DNA of 64,000 nucleotides, from assembly GCA_023313575.1 (NCBI GenBank), contig JAJTTP010000006.1, forward strand, positions 1,798,001-1,862,000. Direction: 5' to 3'. Source of the stretch: Eutypella sp. D-1. Lineage: Eukaryota > Ascomycota > Sordariomycetes > Xylariales > Diatrypaceae. Both the position numbers and the translations under genes were made by a program. A model generated the notes under the pieces. The model saw only the letters and a program-made list of their open reading frames with translations. It was not told where the DNA came from and searched no databases. Below are positions 1 through 12,672 of this stretch, piece after piece (position 1 is the first letter of the stretch; every line of letters starts with the position of its first letter).

Positions 1-1186
1 CACCACCACCACCACCATCACCACCACCATCACCACTACCACCACCGCTATACACGCACCAACTACTACTTTACTTCACTTTACTTACTTACCCTCTCCT
101 ACTTAGACCTCACCCCACTAGTCTACGCCTACGGACAAAGTTGTTGCCGACGAGTCTGTCTACATGCCTACCCTCTTACTAAATCATCTAAAGGGGCTTG
201 CTGACTACACCTAACAACGACATCTTGTCTGACTACACGCTCCCTTCTCACTACCTACTCTACTCTCGTTGCTCACTTCTTCCCATCTCACTTCTTTTTT
301 TTTTCTCACTCTTTTCCTCTCTGTCTTTAACCTGTCATTGCATACTTTTTTCTCTCCTACTTTCATATCCTCGGGTATCTTAATCTGTTCGAACCGAAGC
401 AGGCTTTCTTTCTACGTCCTATTTCACTTCGCCTATAAGCGTCACCTACGTGTACTTCATGTAGGTTTGTTTGAGCCATCGTTCATCTACCTTGTCGGTC
501 TTTGTTCATACCTACCTACCTTACTTACCCTAAAAACCCACCACATTCGTTACATCCCCTACCTACCGACCCCCTTATGCGAGGGCCCTCCCTATATATA
601 TCCTGCATGTATGCGCGCATACGGATAAGTAAGTGCATAGCAAATAATTTCCATTTCCTTGCCTATTCCTTCCTAAAATCCCCATCCATGGATCCATTCC
701 CATAACCTCGCTCACCTTCAGCCGCCTGTAATGTTCTTTAACCACGCGAACCCTGGAACATTCCGTTTCATCATATATCTATACCCCCTAACTACTCTGT
801 ACAAACTTCCTAAACACTCGCCAACAATAAAACCACCCTTGTCGCTGATTCGCGACAATCGATGCTAACAACTTTTGTGATTTGACGCAGGTCTCCCGAC
901 GGAAGCACGTCTCGCCAACCCACATACATTGTAGATACCAACAAGACAACCATCTCCTCTGTCAGACCGCAGCACGGTGGGAACATGATGCGACTCGGTT
1001 TCGGTCTGAGACATCCTGTGCACTAACGAATAAACAATACGATAACCCTTTTTTCGAGCTGCCTATCTCCACACCCGTTTCCGAAATAACAACCGTCGAT
1101 CCATCCTTGCTGGCCCCGCTGATATCGCAGAGTTGGCAAACTCATAGGGCCGCCGCCGTGGGACGCGCCACCCCGTATATACAGTC
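1..1186 (+). other. 5' flank and leader region of the formin gene
   Basis: No gene is supported here. The first ~55 bases are an imperfect CAC/CAT trinucleotide repeat. About 50-600 is strongly pyrimidine-rich, as is common in fungal promoters and leaders. Short open frames in it are low-complexity (Ser/Leu/Phe/Pro) and are not convincing proteins. The proximal part, about 600-1186, probably holds the transcript leader, with a possible leader intron at 629-890 listed separately. Confidence 0.6.
629..890 (+). other. possible 5'-UTR intron of the formin gene
   Basis: A good donor (GTAAGTGC at 629), a branch-like GCTAACA (864-870) and an acceptor GACGCAG ending at 890 are spaced as in fungal introns, giving a 262 bp intron upstream of the formin start codon at 1187. 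This rests on splice signals alone; no protein conservation constrains it. Confidence 0.3.
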
Positions 1187-4100
1187 ATGTCGTATCCCGA
1201 CAAGTCCAGGCAGTCCAGTAGTAAAGGCGGCTTTTTCTCTAGGAGCAAGAATAAGAGCGATAAGCGGTTGACCGGAAGCGAGGAAAGCCGCTATCTCTCT
1301 CTCGATCAGCAGGACGCCGCTTCTATAGCATCTCGCGGCTCCAGGCATGTCAGGGAATCCTCCGTAGTATCCATTGACCGACCTAGCTCTCCCGAGTCTG
1401 GTATCAACACCACCGCCGGTGTCATCACCGCTATCCCCTACAACGGCGCCTACGCCGATCGTCACAGTCCCGCCTCCGCCGATTACCTCCCTCGAGACGA
1501 TCAGATGCCATCGCGCCGGGATCCACTCCCTCATCAACTGAATAAGGCCACCGGTGACTTCTACCGCTACCCCTCCGTCGAGCCGGGCACCTTTTCCAAC
1601 CATGCCGGATCTCATCTCTCGGGCCCGCGCCCGCCTCCAGGGAGCGCCAATGTCACCATGGCATCCACCGGCCGTCAGACGCAGTTCCAGCAGTGGGGCC
1701 CGTCCCAGCAGAGACCGAGCCACAGCAGGGATAGCCTGGCTGTCGTTAATAAAGACGTATACGGCGAGAGATGGGACTCCCTAGGTCTACCATACGGCAG
1801 GGCGTCCAGAGCAAGCGACCAATCCAGCGTCTATTCAGGTAATGGAGGACAATACGATTCCACCCCCAGCTTCAACGTCCGCTCATCCAAGATAGGACTC
1901 CCAAGCAACTCGTCTCAAACATCTGTCGCTTCATATCAGTCCAGCAATAGGGATTCCCACCGGCTAACCAAACTACCTCCGTCAGCCGCAGCTTCCCAGT
2001 TATCGCCCGATAGTAATTCGCTCACCCGGCCGTCCGATGACCGGGTAACCGAGCAGATGTTCTACGAGCTGATGCAGAAGCGAGGATGGCACAACCTGCC
2101 CGAACAGGCCCGCCGGCAGATGATGGCCTACCCCGCCTCCAAGAAGTGGACCCTTATCTATCAGGATCGCCTTACCGAGTTGCAAGGGGAACAGAAGAGG
2201 AGGACCACCGCAAGGACAGGCCAGTATTCCAGCATTGACATAGCCGCCTCCTCCGATGAAGAGGGCTCGCCCGAGTGGTACGTTCGAAAAGTCATGGATA
2301 ACAGCCTGGATTCGAAAGGGTTGAGCAGCCTCGAGGTCAACCTAAGGACACAACAGATAGGATGGGTTAAGCGGTTCATCGAATGCCAAGGCCAGGTTGC
2401 TCTGACGAACGTCTTGCTCAAGATCAATCGCAAGACTGCAATGGGTCCTGCGGTGCAACCTGAGGCGAGGAACACCGAGAAGAGCCTCGAGAAGGAGCAC
2501 GACATCGTCAAGTGCCTCAAGGCCTTACTGAATAACAAGTACGGCGCTGACGATGCGCTGGCCCATCAGCAAGTCGTTGTGGCCCTGGCTACCTCCCTCA
2601 TATCACCAAGGATCACGACTCGGAAGCTAGTCAGCGATGTCTTGACTTTCCTATGCCACTGGCGAGGTACTGAGGACCAGGATGAAAATGAGGGCCACCT
2701 GAAAGTCATCCAGGCCATGGACGTCGTCAAGGCCCAGCAGAACGAGAGTGGTCGGTTCGATGCCTGGATGCGTCTCGTCGAAGTCACGGTAGATGGTCGA
2801 GGAAAGATGGGCAGTCTCGTAGGAGCTAGCGAGGAGGTTCGCAGCGGCGGTGTCGGCATGGAGAACCTGTTAATGGAATACGCCGTCGCAACTCTGATCC
2901 TGATCAATATGCTTATCGACGCCCCGGAAAACGACCTGCAGCTCAGAATGCATATTCGCGCGCAGTTTGGCGCCTGCGGAATCAAGCGGATCCTCACCAA
3001 AATGGAGGGGTTTCAATATGACCTGATAGACAAGCAAATCGAGCACTACCGGACCAATGAGGCTATCGACTATGAGGACATGCTTGAGCGCGAGAATAGT
3101 AGCATGAAGGATAGCATAGAAGGGGAAGTCAAGGATCTTAACGACCCTACACAGATCGTCGATGCTATCCAACAGCGCTTACACGGAACCCCAACCCAAG
3201 ACTACTTTGTCTCTGCCCTCCAGCACCTGCTGCTCATGCGGGATAATGATGGGGAAGAGCGTCTGAGGATGTTTCAACTCGTCGACGCGATGCTTAGTTA
3301 TGTGGCCATGGATCGACGGCTACCGAACATGGACCTCAAACAGAGTCTAAACTTCACCGTTCAAAACCTGTTAGACAAGCTGCATACGGACTCGGAGGCT
3401 CGCCAAGCATTAGATGAAGCCCTCGAGTCCCGGCGCATAGCCGAGGCTGCTATGGCTGAACGAGACGAAGCGAGGGCACAATTAGAGCTGGGTGCCGATG
3501 GGCTTGTGGCCAAGCTACAGAAGCAACTAGACGAGCAAGCTAGGTTCATCGAAGCCCAAAGACGGCACGCAGACGGATTGAAGGCTGAGATCGAGAGCAT
3601 CCAGACTGTTCGTTCAAAGGAAGCCCAGCGTTATGAGCTAGAGACCCGTGAGCTGTATCTCATGCTCCGGGACGCACAAGACGTAGCTGCTTCGCAAGCG
3701 GTCAAGAGTGCTGCTGGTGGCAAGATTCAGGATGAAGACCCAGCTCGTATGAAGGGTATCCTGGATCGAGAAAGGCTTATGGACAGGCTGGCGATGCAGC
3801 TCGAGCGGCAGAAGACCCAGTATAAGCTTGAAGGTAGAGTATGGGGTGAGGCCGTCGGTCCTTCTGATCGTCTCCGGGCGCTACGCGAAGAAATGGACGG
3901 CTTTTCTGGCCCAGAGGGCTCAGGGCTACCCCCTGACACACTTGCGCCTGGCATGTTCGGCACCGTCAACCGTATATCAAGGAAGCCCGTTCCTGCTCAA
4001 GATGAGGCGACGTCCGGCGGTGAAGGTGCCTCTGAAGGTGGCGATGATACCATCGTTTATGAGAAGCCTAGGGTCGTGGAGATTCGTAGACCTGTCATGG

Positions 4101-6570
4101 ACCCTAGACAAGCTAGCAGCCTGATGAGCGAGATTCAAGCCAAGGGCAAGAAATACGATGAGAGCGATTCGGAGGAAGGTGAAGGTGTGACTACCGGGCC
4201 GTCGCACCCCAGTCTCGAGTCGGAGTCCCCCATTACCCCGAGCGAAATCGACACGCCTAAAATCCAAGTCACTTCGGAAGACGCACCCACCGGGGATGCT
4301 GCTGGGCCGCCGCCGCCTCCTCCTCCTCCTCCCCCACCTATGCCCGGTCAACTCCCAGGATCTGCCCCACCGCCACCGCCCCCACCGCCTCCCCCGCCAA
4401 TGCCAGGTCAACTCCCGGGCGGTGCCCCACCGCCACCCCCACCTCCAATGCCGGGTCAGCTCCCGGGAGGCGCTCCACCTCCACCCCCGCCTCCGCCAAT
4501 GCCCGGTGTTGGGGGAATGCCACCGCCTCCGCCGCCCATGCCTGGTGCCATGTCCGGCCACTTCCTTTCTTCACAAAACGGTTATGCGCCACCGGTTACT
4601 AACGGCTTACCTGTGGTAAGACCGAAGAAGAAGCTGAAGGCGTTCCATTGGGACAAGGTCGACACTCCAGAAACAAGTCACTGGGCGGCGCATGCTCCTT
4701 CTGCCGAAGAAAGGGAGGAGAAATACGCTGAGCTCAGCAAGAAGGGCATTCTTGATGAGGTTGAAAAGCTGTTCCGGGCCAAGGAAATTAAGAAAATCGG
4801 TGGTGGGGGTTCTAAGAAGGACGACAAAAAGCAAATCATCTCTTCCGATCTGCGCAAAGCTTATGGTAAGCATAGCTATCATCTACTATATGGGAAACTA
4901 GTACTAATATTGTCTCAGCTATCGCTCTTGCCAAGTTCTCGCATTACTCTGTAGAGAAGATTGTACAGATGATTATTCATTGTGACAGGGAAGTACTCGA
5001 TAACCCCGTTGTCATGGACTTTCTACAGAAGGAGGAGCTTTGCAATATTCCCGACAACACCGCGAAACAGATGGCAGTTTACAGCAAGGATTGGACCGGT
5101 CCTGACGCCGCCAAGGAAGAACGGGAGCAAGACCCGTCCGAACTCACCCGAGAGGATCAGATCTACCTTCAGACCGCGTTCGAGTTGCACCACTACTGGA
5201 AGAGCAGGATGCGGGCGTTATCGTTGACCAAGAATTTCGAGGCCGAATACGAGGAGATCACTGAGAAGATGAACCAGATCGTTGGCGTGTCAGAGTCACT
5301 GCGCGATTCCGTGTCGTTGATGAACGTGCTTGGACTCATCTTGGATATCGGCAACTACATGAACGACGCGAACAAGCAAGCGCGGGGTTTTAAACTGAGT
5401 TCCCTTGCACGTTTGGGAATGGTGAAAGACGACAAGAACGAGTCTACACTTGCCGACCTTGTCGAACGTATTGTGCGCAACCAGTACCCAGAATGGGAGG
5501 GCTTTGCCACGGATATCCAAGGTATCATCACCGCGCAGAAGATCAATATCGAGCAGCTGCAGGCAGACGCCAAGAAGTACATTGACAACGTTCGCAACAT
5601 CCAAATGTCCCTCGATAGCGGCAATCTCAGCGACCCGAAGAAGTTCCATCCTCATGACCGAGTCTCTCAGATAGTCCAACGGTGTATGAAGGAAGCGCGG
5701 CGGAAAGCAGAACAGATGGAGCTGTATCTCGAAGAGATGATCAGAACCTACAACGACATCATGGTGTTCTACGGCGAAGATCCCGCCGACGAAAACGCGC
5801 GCCGCGATTTCTTCGCCAAGCTAGCCCTCTTCCTTCAGGAATGGAAGAGGAGCAGAGAGAAGAACATAACGTACGAAGATAACAGGCGCCGCAACGAAGC
5901 CAGCATGAAGCGCAAGCAGCAGTCACAACTCAAGATGACATCCACCGGGGTCGAAGGTGCGCCACCTTCACCGAACTCGGCGGGCGCCATGGACTCCTTA
6001 TTGGAGAAGCTCCGTGCTGCAGCGCCCCAAACTAGGGTTGAGCGGGACCGCAGGAGACGCGCCCGCCTCAAGGATAGACATCAGGTGCGCATTGCTTCCG
6101 GCCAGAAGATGCCCGACGTCAACGAGACCCCGGACGCCGAAGCAGACACTCCTGCCAAGGATGGAGAGTCTGCGTCCGCAGATACCGACGGCAATCTCTT
6201 GAGCCCAGACATGTTTTCACCAGGAGCGGCCTCGGTCGCTTCCGGTGGCGATAGTGAAGATGGTCTTGCTCAGCGGGCTGCCATGCTATTGCAGGACATG
6301 AGAGCAGGCGGTGACGGCACCGGGGACGAACCCGAGGGTGCCGAGAAGAAAGACAGTATCAAGAGGTCGGCCGCCGAAGAGAGAAGGGCTCGGCGGCGGA
6401 GACTTAAGGGAGGGTCCACCGCCAGCTCCGCCACCGGCGCCGGCGATGAAGACGGATCGGTCGCGGGCGAGTCGATGAAGAGCCCCTCATCCATAGTGGA
6501 GGAGACACCCGCTGCGGAGGCTGCCGCGGAGGCTGCGGAGGCCGCGGAGTCTACGCAGACGGAAGGATGA
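1187..6570 (+). CDS. sepA: Formin (SepA/Bni1 type), actin nucleator for polarised growth and septation
   Basis: Two exons, 1187-4865 and 4919-6570, encode 1776 residues, close to the roughly 1800 usual for fungal SepA/Bni1. The intron (4866-4918, 53 bp) has donor GTAAGC, branch TACTAAT and acceptor TCTCAG, and it restores the FH2 frame. Order seen: Ser-rich disordered N-terminus (1-280); GTPase-binding/FH3 region from about 285 (TEQMFYELMQKRGW) to about 700; coiled coil about 720-870; FH1 about 1040-1125, with long polyproline blocks separated by MPGQLPG; FH2 from about 1146 (KLKAFHWDKV) to about 1550; and a C-terminal autoregulatory DAD (MDSLLEKL at 1584, followed by a basic RRRRARLKDR patch). 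Known role of the family: Rho-activated nucleation and elongation of actin cables and the contractile ring at hyphal tips and septa. The start is the first ATG of the frame. The symbol is assigned by family; filamentous ascomycetes usually have one such formin. Confidence 0.95.
4306..4550 (+). repeat. Tandem repeat encoding FH1 polyproline units
   Basis: Imperfect in-frame DNA repeat inside the formin gene. Units of 6-11 proline codons followed by MPGQLPG(S/G)A occur about four times, then degenerate MPGVGG and MPGAMSG units. In formins these tracts bind profilin-actin. The number of units is likely variable between strains, as expected for slippage-prone C-rich DNA. Confidence 0.85.
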
Positions 6571-8168
6571 ACGGTCAGGTCGTTTAGGTCGCGATCATCA
6601 TAATTATTATGAGGTGTTGGGGTGAATTGTGTCTCCGGTCCACAGGGAGAAGGATTTAATAACCTTCGTCAGCGCCACCGTAGCAGCATCGCATCGCATC
6701 GCATCACATCACATCTCGCCAGTATATACAGGACACCGCTCAAACTGTGGCATCGGCGTCACTATAAGAACTATACAACTACTGTAATGTCTACACACAA
6801 ACACATATATACGCATACAGGAAATCTGTCAGAAGAACGTGCCGGGGGAAAAACGGTTTCGAGGATGATCGAGCTGGATACGCCAGAAAGAGTGTGGTGG
6901 ATCGATCCGTCGAAAGTATTTACCCGAGCGATGACCCGAAAAAAAGAGAAGAGAGGCCTCTCTCCCCCCACCCCCCGCCACGGTGGACGAAGAAATGCAA
7001 ATGCAATGCAGGACGGCCGCGTACGAGAGAGGGCTCGGGATGATACTGGGAGGCGGACGGACGACAGGGCGGGCCGATTAGACGAGGACTTTAGATCGGC
7101 CGGCAGGCAGGCCAGGTAGACGGAGTGGGAGTGATTAACTCGGCGTCTACGGTGCATTTGGGGTGGGTTAAGAACACGGAGGCGACGGTGGAGACACAGA
7201 GACGGAGGTGGGTTGGGAGCCGGGTGGGGGGGGGGAGGAAGAAAGACGAACACGGCTGGCTGTTGGTGGTGATTTCGAAGACAGGACCGACCGCTTAGCA
7301 TCTACTTTGTTCATATACACACTCGGATCGGGTACGGGAAGGGAAGGAAAGGAATGGGCTGCCCCGCCACGTTGCCCGCTGGCTTTTCCGCCGCCGGTAC
7401 CACCGGTTTTGTGGTCTGCGCGGAGGGCAAAGGGCATAAGGCAGAGGAGGAACAGGGACAAGGGACAGGAAAGGGGAAAGGGGAAAGGGAAAAAAATAAG
7501 TGGCCTGGTCTTTTCTTTTTTCTTCCCCTTGCCGCAATCTCAATCTTATCTACTACTTACTACATTAACTACCTACACCTAACCTACCTTACTACTACTA
7601 TTACTACTACCAACACCACTGGTACTACTACTTAACTTATTTACTTTACTCCTGCTGCTTCTTGCTAACTACTACCACTATTACTATTATCACGATTACT
7701 TACTTTGTCCTTATGTATATATATATAGGAGATATACAGAAAGATTTATATTATATGTACTTATATGAAAATAAAAATATGAAATGAAATATATATATAT
7801 ATATAGCCTCTGTCTGGGTATGTGTCTAGTCAGTCCGACTATTCGGCCACCGCTAAAGGGGACCTCCTGTTACCAGATGTAACTGGTAACTTGCCCAGAA
7901 TCCCTTTCTAATGCTGTTAGCATCAACCTTTACCTGGATTAATAATTAAAACGTAAAGTAGGCAGTATATATAAACAGATCAATAAAATTTAGATTTTAT
8001 TTTCTTAGCTTAAAACAAGAGCACTAAGCTGTTGAAGCTCGTAACCTAAGAAACAAAAGTGAAAGAAAACACTAAACCAACAAATTCGAATCTTTGTGAG
8101 GATTTCACCCCAGATCCTATTGCAATAGATTGACTTCCTCTAACCCCCCTCCTAACAACAACCCCCTT
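6571..8168. other. Intergenic region between two convergent genes
   Basis: No gene supported. It contains a GCATC pentanucleotide repeat (6686-6714, decaying to ACATC), a G10 run (7226-7235), GGGAAA-rich purine DNA around 7460-7500, an AT-rich stretch with TATATA tracts (about 7700-7805) and a perfect 8-bp inverted repeat (7869-7890). The longest open frame (from 6622) lacks family features and overlaps the formin 3' end region. Confidence 0.6.
7869..7890. repeat. Short perfect inverted repeat (8-bp arms, 6-nt loop)
   Basis: GTTACCAG at 7869-7876 and CTGGTAAC at 7883-7890 are exact reverse complements around ATGTAA. It lies downstream of both convergent genes, so it could be a 3'-end hairpin or a protein-binding palindrome. 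One such site can also arise by chance. Confidence 0.5.
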
Positions 8169-10325
8169 CTATGGCTTCTCCCACATAAGGCCGTTGAGAT
8201 TCTTCTCATCACCCTCTCCGGTGGTATTCTTAGCCACCCCTCTGCTCGCGCCCAGTGCCAGTGTCTCCCAAACATCAATCTTTTTCTTGGACTCTTGAGC
8301 CATAGCCACGGCAAAATCCATCTTGGGCAGTGCCTTTATCCCCTTGTTCACACTCGCCTTCTTGTCCTGTTGGTAAGTCTGTAGGCCTTTCTTATCGCTA
8401 GAGTTGCTGTTGCTTCTAGATTCACTGTCCTGGATCAACGCTGTGATGACGGGAGTAACATCTTCTATGACCTTGGGTAGGCTGTGGAGAATCCGCGGGC
8501 CGATAACTTGAACAACTTGCTTAACTATATCAAAGAAGCCCTCTGGAAGCTGGCCTTCGGCGTTCTCATCGATGACGGCCGATAGAGCGGCTTGACCGCA
8601 AAGGGAACGGCGTAGCACTCTGTGTAGGTCGTCCTCTTGCTCGGTTTGTTGGACTCGGGTGTTTGTAGGTGCAACAATAGAGCTCAAGTAGCATAAGCCG
8701 GTTTGAGCAGTATTATCGACATGATCAGCGCTCTGGATCCCACCAACGAGAACGTCGCCCAGGCTACTGGTGAAGAAGCTTTCGCCTACCATAGGCGAAC
8801 TCTCAAGAAGAGCTTTGCGGAAGGCTGTAGTAGCAGAATCCAATTCACTCTCGGCCGTACTAAAACCAATTTCCTGGCGAGCATTATCCTGACTATGGTC
8901 TGCTGGGCCTGTCTTGGAATTCGAGATCATGTTGTGAAGAATTGTAGGCCCTATCTTGAAGATACCCGGAGCATTCCGAGAATAGTACTTCTCCATCCTA
9001 CTGCCAATGCTCATGATCTTCGCGCTGTCTTGGATTTGATCGAGAGATTGGAAGACGGCTTCCCCAAGAATAGCGCGGCGGACGATGGGGTCCATAGAAA
9101 TGCCCCCAATTGCACTCTCAGCGTCATTACTACCACCCATGGTAGACTCGCAAAGAGTACCGACATAGCCAAGAGCAGCACCAGCCACAGCCGACAGCGG
9201 ACCAATTACGGGTCCAAGGAAAGGCGAGCCGGTGGTGAGCGCCGTAGAGGCAATGGTGCTGCCGATCTTGGCAACATCTTTGATGACGTCCATAAATCCC
9301 TCCTGTTCGGGTAGTGCTGAGACAGAAACATACTTGATGTTCTTGACAGTCTTCTGGACTTCGGGGCTCGAGCTATTCACTACTCCTATGTGGGCATCGT
9401 AGTTGCTCCCATATGTGCCGGCAATAGGACTTGCCTGGTTGGTAAAGGAACCACCGTAGCAATGAGCACCGATAGAGCAACAAGTATTGGAGTCGAGTAA
9501 GACCGCAGATCCTGATTGACCTTGATACGAGACGTTAGCTTAATCCTATTACATCTATTCAGGTATCATATATGCACTTACCCCCTCCGGTAGGGATCAC
9601 ATGATCAAGCATGTGCTTATTGGAGGATTCAAGATCCCATTTGATGTCTCCTGATGCCTTATACATCTGTGCTCCTGTCTCGCTGTTCCCTTTCTTGTCT
9701 GTCAAAGCCTTGTCGCCCGGATATCCGACGATCCAGAGTTTGTCTTCTCCCTTGACAGGGGTCGCTTTATACGAAATAAGCTGGTTATCCACATGTTGAA
9801 ATGGGGAGGCCAGTTTCACAAAGGAAACATCACTGGTCCTGTTAGACGACGAGGCAAGCCATCCAGCAGTGGTGGCGACACGAAGACCCTTCCTGAACTG
9901 CACATCACAAGTCGGGTCACTGACAGAATCTCTGCCATTGTAGCCAATGTAGGCATTGATGCGGATTGCACGGCCCATGCCGCTGGCGTGATCATAGACG
10001 CAATGGCCAGCCGTCACTACAACATCAGGCTTGACGAGCCAACCTGTGCCCATACCCCACCTTTAATCGGTTTCCCTCTGGTTTTCGAACCGCATCTGAA
10101 GCTTCACGATAGCTGAAGAATGTTAGCTTGGAAAGGGGAATATACATTGGATTACGTGCCTCGGTATTTCCCACCAGTCTTGAACTCGTTGGGAGTAACA
10201 AGAATTCTGGTGTCTTGTCCCTGAACAGATTCTTCGGACGAACCCAACATCATTTCTTGTTTTGCCGCAGAATCCCCATCCTGCATATCCCAGGTGGCGA
10301 CCAGGATATTACTCGGAAGGCTCAT
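8169..10325 (-). pseudogene. V8/trypsin-like serine protease with duplicated amphipathic C-terminal region, broken by an in-frame stop
   Basis: Read on the minus strand as three exons, 10325-10160, 10112-9582 and 9520-8169 (682 codons plus stop). The protease half keeps the whole catalytic triad: His92 (VTAGHC), Asp150 (SDVSFVKL) and Ser235 (GQSGSAVLL). The second intron (9521-9581) is canonical. The first (10113-10159) has a good GCTAAC branch and CAG but needs a GC donor (GCACGT) to keep frame. A TAA at 10065-10063 falls at codon 72, just before the WGMGTGW strand, so a full protein needs readthrough, correction or an internal start (ATG at 10053). Residues about 280-682 carry a Gly/Ala-rich hydrophobic stretch (about 327-356) and duplicated motifs. 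The rest of the frame is intact, so the break is recent or a base error. The role of the C-terminal half is unknown; membrane activity is only inferred from its composition. Confidence 0.7.
10113..10159 (-). other. Putative GC-AG intron in the serine protease gene
   Basis: On the minus strand the donor reads GCACGT and the acceptor TTCTTCAG, with branch GCTAAC about a dozen bases before the AG. Splicing here joins KYR to AIVKLQMRFENQ in the frame expected for V8-like proteases. The only nearby GT donor (4 bases downstream) gives a frameshift. Confidence 0.55.
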
Positions 10326-12320
10326 GCTGGGCGAAGGGAGCCTATGGGCATATGTGTCAAGAAAGATTATCGTAAAACAAATTGGTTGTTGTGATAGATA
10401 GCTATGAGTGCTGATCAAGTACGACTTTACTACGAGATACGTTTACTTATTGCGCGGATATCACTTCCTTATATAGACCTTGACAGCACTGCACATAGCC
10501 CTGATACCGGACGACTTTTATCAAAAAGCGTTTTGTAATCAGTCACCCCGGACTTTTCTTCCTGACATTTCCAATTAGATTGGGTTGCTATGGCTTTAGC
10601 ATCAACTCATCAGCACTGCCATAAGGCTTCCGCTTTTTCTCTCTGCCAACTCACCACTCTCCGCAAAGTGAGCTGATCAGGTTGCACGTTCCGCATATGA
10701 GAAACCGAGGAGCAACTATGTATGGATAATTATCAGAGATAGACGTAGGATATCATGCAATTCCTGAGTCTGGAACGCACTGGTCTCTTGTTCACATATA
10801 CAGGCAACCACTTGGCATGGTTCTCAGCCTTGTTCTTTCTCGGGTACGCTTTCCTGTCTCTAGCTCTTATCATAAGTCCTACATATATTATCCACCACAG
10901 ACCTGTTTCGTGGTTGTATTGCCGCTTAATATCGATCGTATTCGATAGAATAGGTAAGTTAATACATCACAAACGAAGCTGAAATATGCATAATATTATC
11001 TATACTAACGCAGTGTCATCACCAGGTCAGGCCATAAGGCCGGGTAAGGCTGCCACCAAAGCTGCCGGGCTTGGGTTAGCGAATATGGGTAGGATGGAAT
11101 GGATGAGATTTGTGGGATAGATGGGATAGATAGGAAGGATCTATGATGTATCCAGCCTACTCATCCCACTAATTATCGAAACAAAACGAGGGGTTGGATG
11201 AGCGGGAAACAAAGGGCGCAAGGGAGCGAATGAGGAGCTGCGCGGCATATCGAGCGCCCCGTCTTATTTCCCGAATCATGAATAGGCTTTACGTAACAAA
11301 ACGAGGGAGTTAACTAACTACGTTTCTGTTCGGGGTTTTCCTTTTCTTTTTGTTTTCCTGGCCCGTCCTGGCTGGCTTTGGCTTGTAATCATGGAACATC
11401 TTGACTTAATTCAATTCAAAAACATCTGACTCCCCTCCATACTTGAGCCCCTGTGGGAACGAGACGAGACTGAGAAATTGAGGAAAATTTGGAAAATCCC
11501 GCCGCTCCATTTATAGGGGATAACTCGGATAGGCATGAAGGACTTTTCCTATTAATACTTCTGGGGCGTTGTACGCTATAGGTATTACCGACGGTAAATC
11601 CTTAGCAAGCCTTGCACCTTTCTCTGAGTCTCGTGGGCGCAGTGTCGAATATACAGAGAGAGAGCGAGAGAGAGAGAGAGAGGGGGGGGGGGGGCGTGAG
11701 TGGGAGTGTGAGGGAGGTGGGGAGACTAGATGGAAGAAGGAAGTGTGTAATAGGCATCCATGTAACTCGCGCGCGAGTTGGCGGTTTAGGGTGATGTATG
11801 GTAGATAATCTCAAGACATAATAAAGGACTTTCTACACATTAGGTATCGATCAGTCAAAGTGAACTATAGGTGGGTGGTCGGTAGATGTTTTTAACGTGG
11901 TTGGTTATAGAGGAATTGAGCTACTTTTTTTTAAAAAAAAGGGAGGGGGTCCACCTTTTAATTGTTCAAGGTAATGTGAAGGGATATCCAGGCATCACGC
12001 AAAACAATGGGTTTGGGTTCACGTAGATCTTATGCCGCCAGCCGAATAATAAGACAAAAACGCAAACGCACCAAATTCATGTATATTCCATCTGAATTTC
12101 CCAACCTAGGGCTTTCCGATCCTGGCTTTCCGAGTCCAAGTTGGACCGTCAACTCGAAAATTTGAGCAGCTCCCTCTCGCTTCCTTCTATTGACCCTCCC
12201 CTCTCTCTCTCAAGCTATTTGGACATGACAGGAGAGAGAGAGCTGACGAGTTGTGGGCTGGATGACTTCATTGTATTCTTCTTGTTTACCCTTTTTGCGG
12301 GTGCACATTCCGCGTTCCAA

Positions 12321-12340
12321 GGGGGGGGGGAGGGAGGGGG
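12321..12340 (+). other. G-quadruplex-forming motif
   Basis: G10-A-G3-A-G5 within 20 bases on the plus strand satisfies the four-G-tract rule for quadruplex formation with one-base loops. It lies in non-coding DNA upstream of the protease gene. Confidence 0.55.
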
Positions 12341-12672
12341 TTCACGATGATAGTAAGATATGAGTCTACCTAGGAGACAGCGAAGAGCACGCGGTTGCTG
12401 ATGTGATTATATTCATTGCTATGTGCGGTATGTACAGCAGGACTTATACACATGACACTGACAAGGGGCCAAATCCCGAGGCAAGAAAGGCACGTTTCTA
12501 TCAGAACTACACCCGTCCATTCCTAGCACCCTACTCCCTATTCCGCAGCGCAAGAACCGCATGCTCAGATAGGGGACACATAGATGAATAACCAAAAATA
12601 CTCACACGGATAATGGGCAGACAAGCGAGAAACGGGTCCGCTCGACCGGCCAGATGCTATAGACACCTGGGA

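Noticed and set aside
6622..7119. 165-codon plus-strand frame downstream of the formin
   Set aside because: Lies in the formin 3' flank, contains low-complexity repeats and ordinary UTR-like DNA, and shows no domain.
8703..9314. 203-codon plus-strand frame
   Set aside because: Antisense to the protease gene's third exon, which has clear motifs; it is a shadow frame.
10755..10982. 75-codon hydrophobic frame with an ATG
   Set aside because: No family features, no nearby splice-linked exon, isolated in intergenic DNA; chance cannot be excluded.
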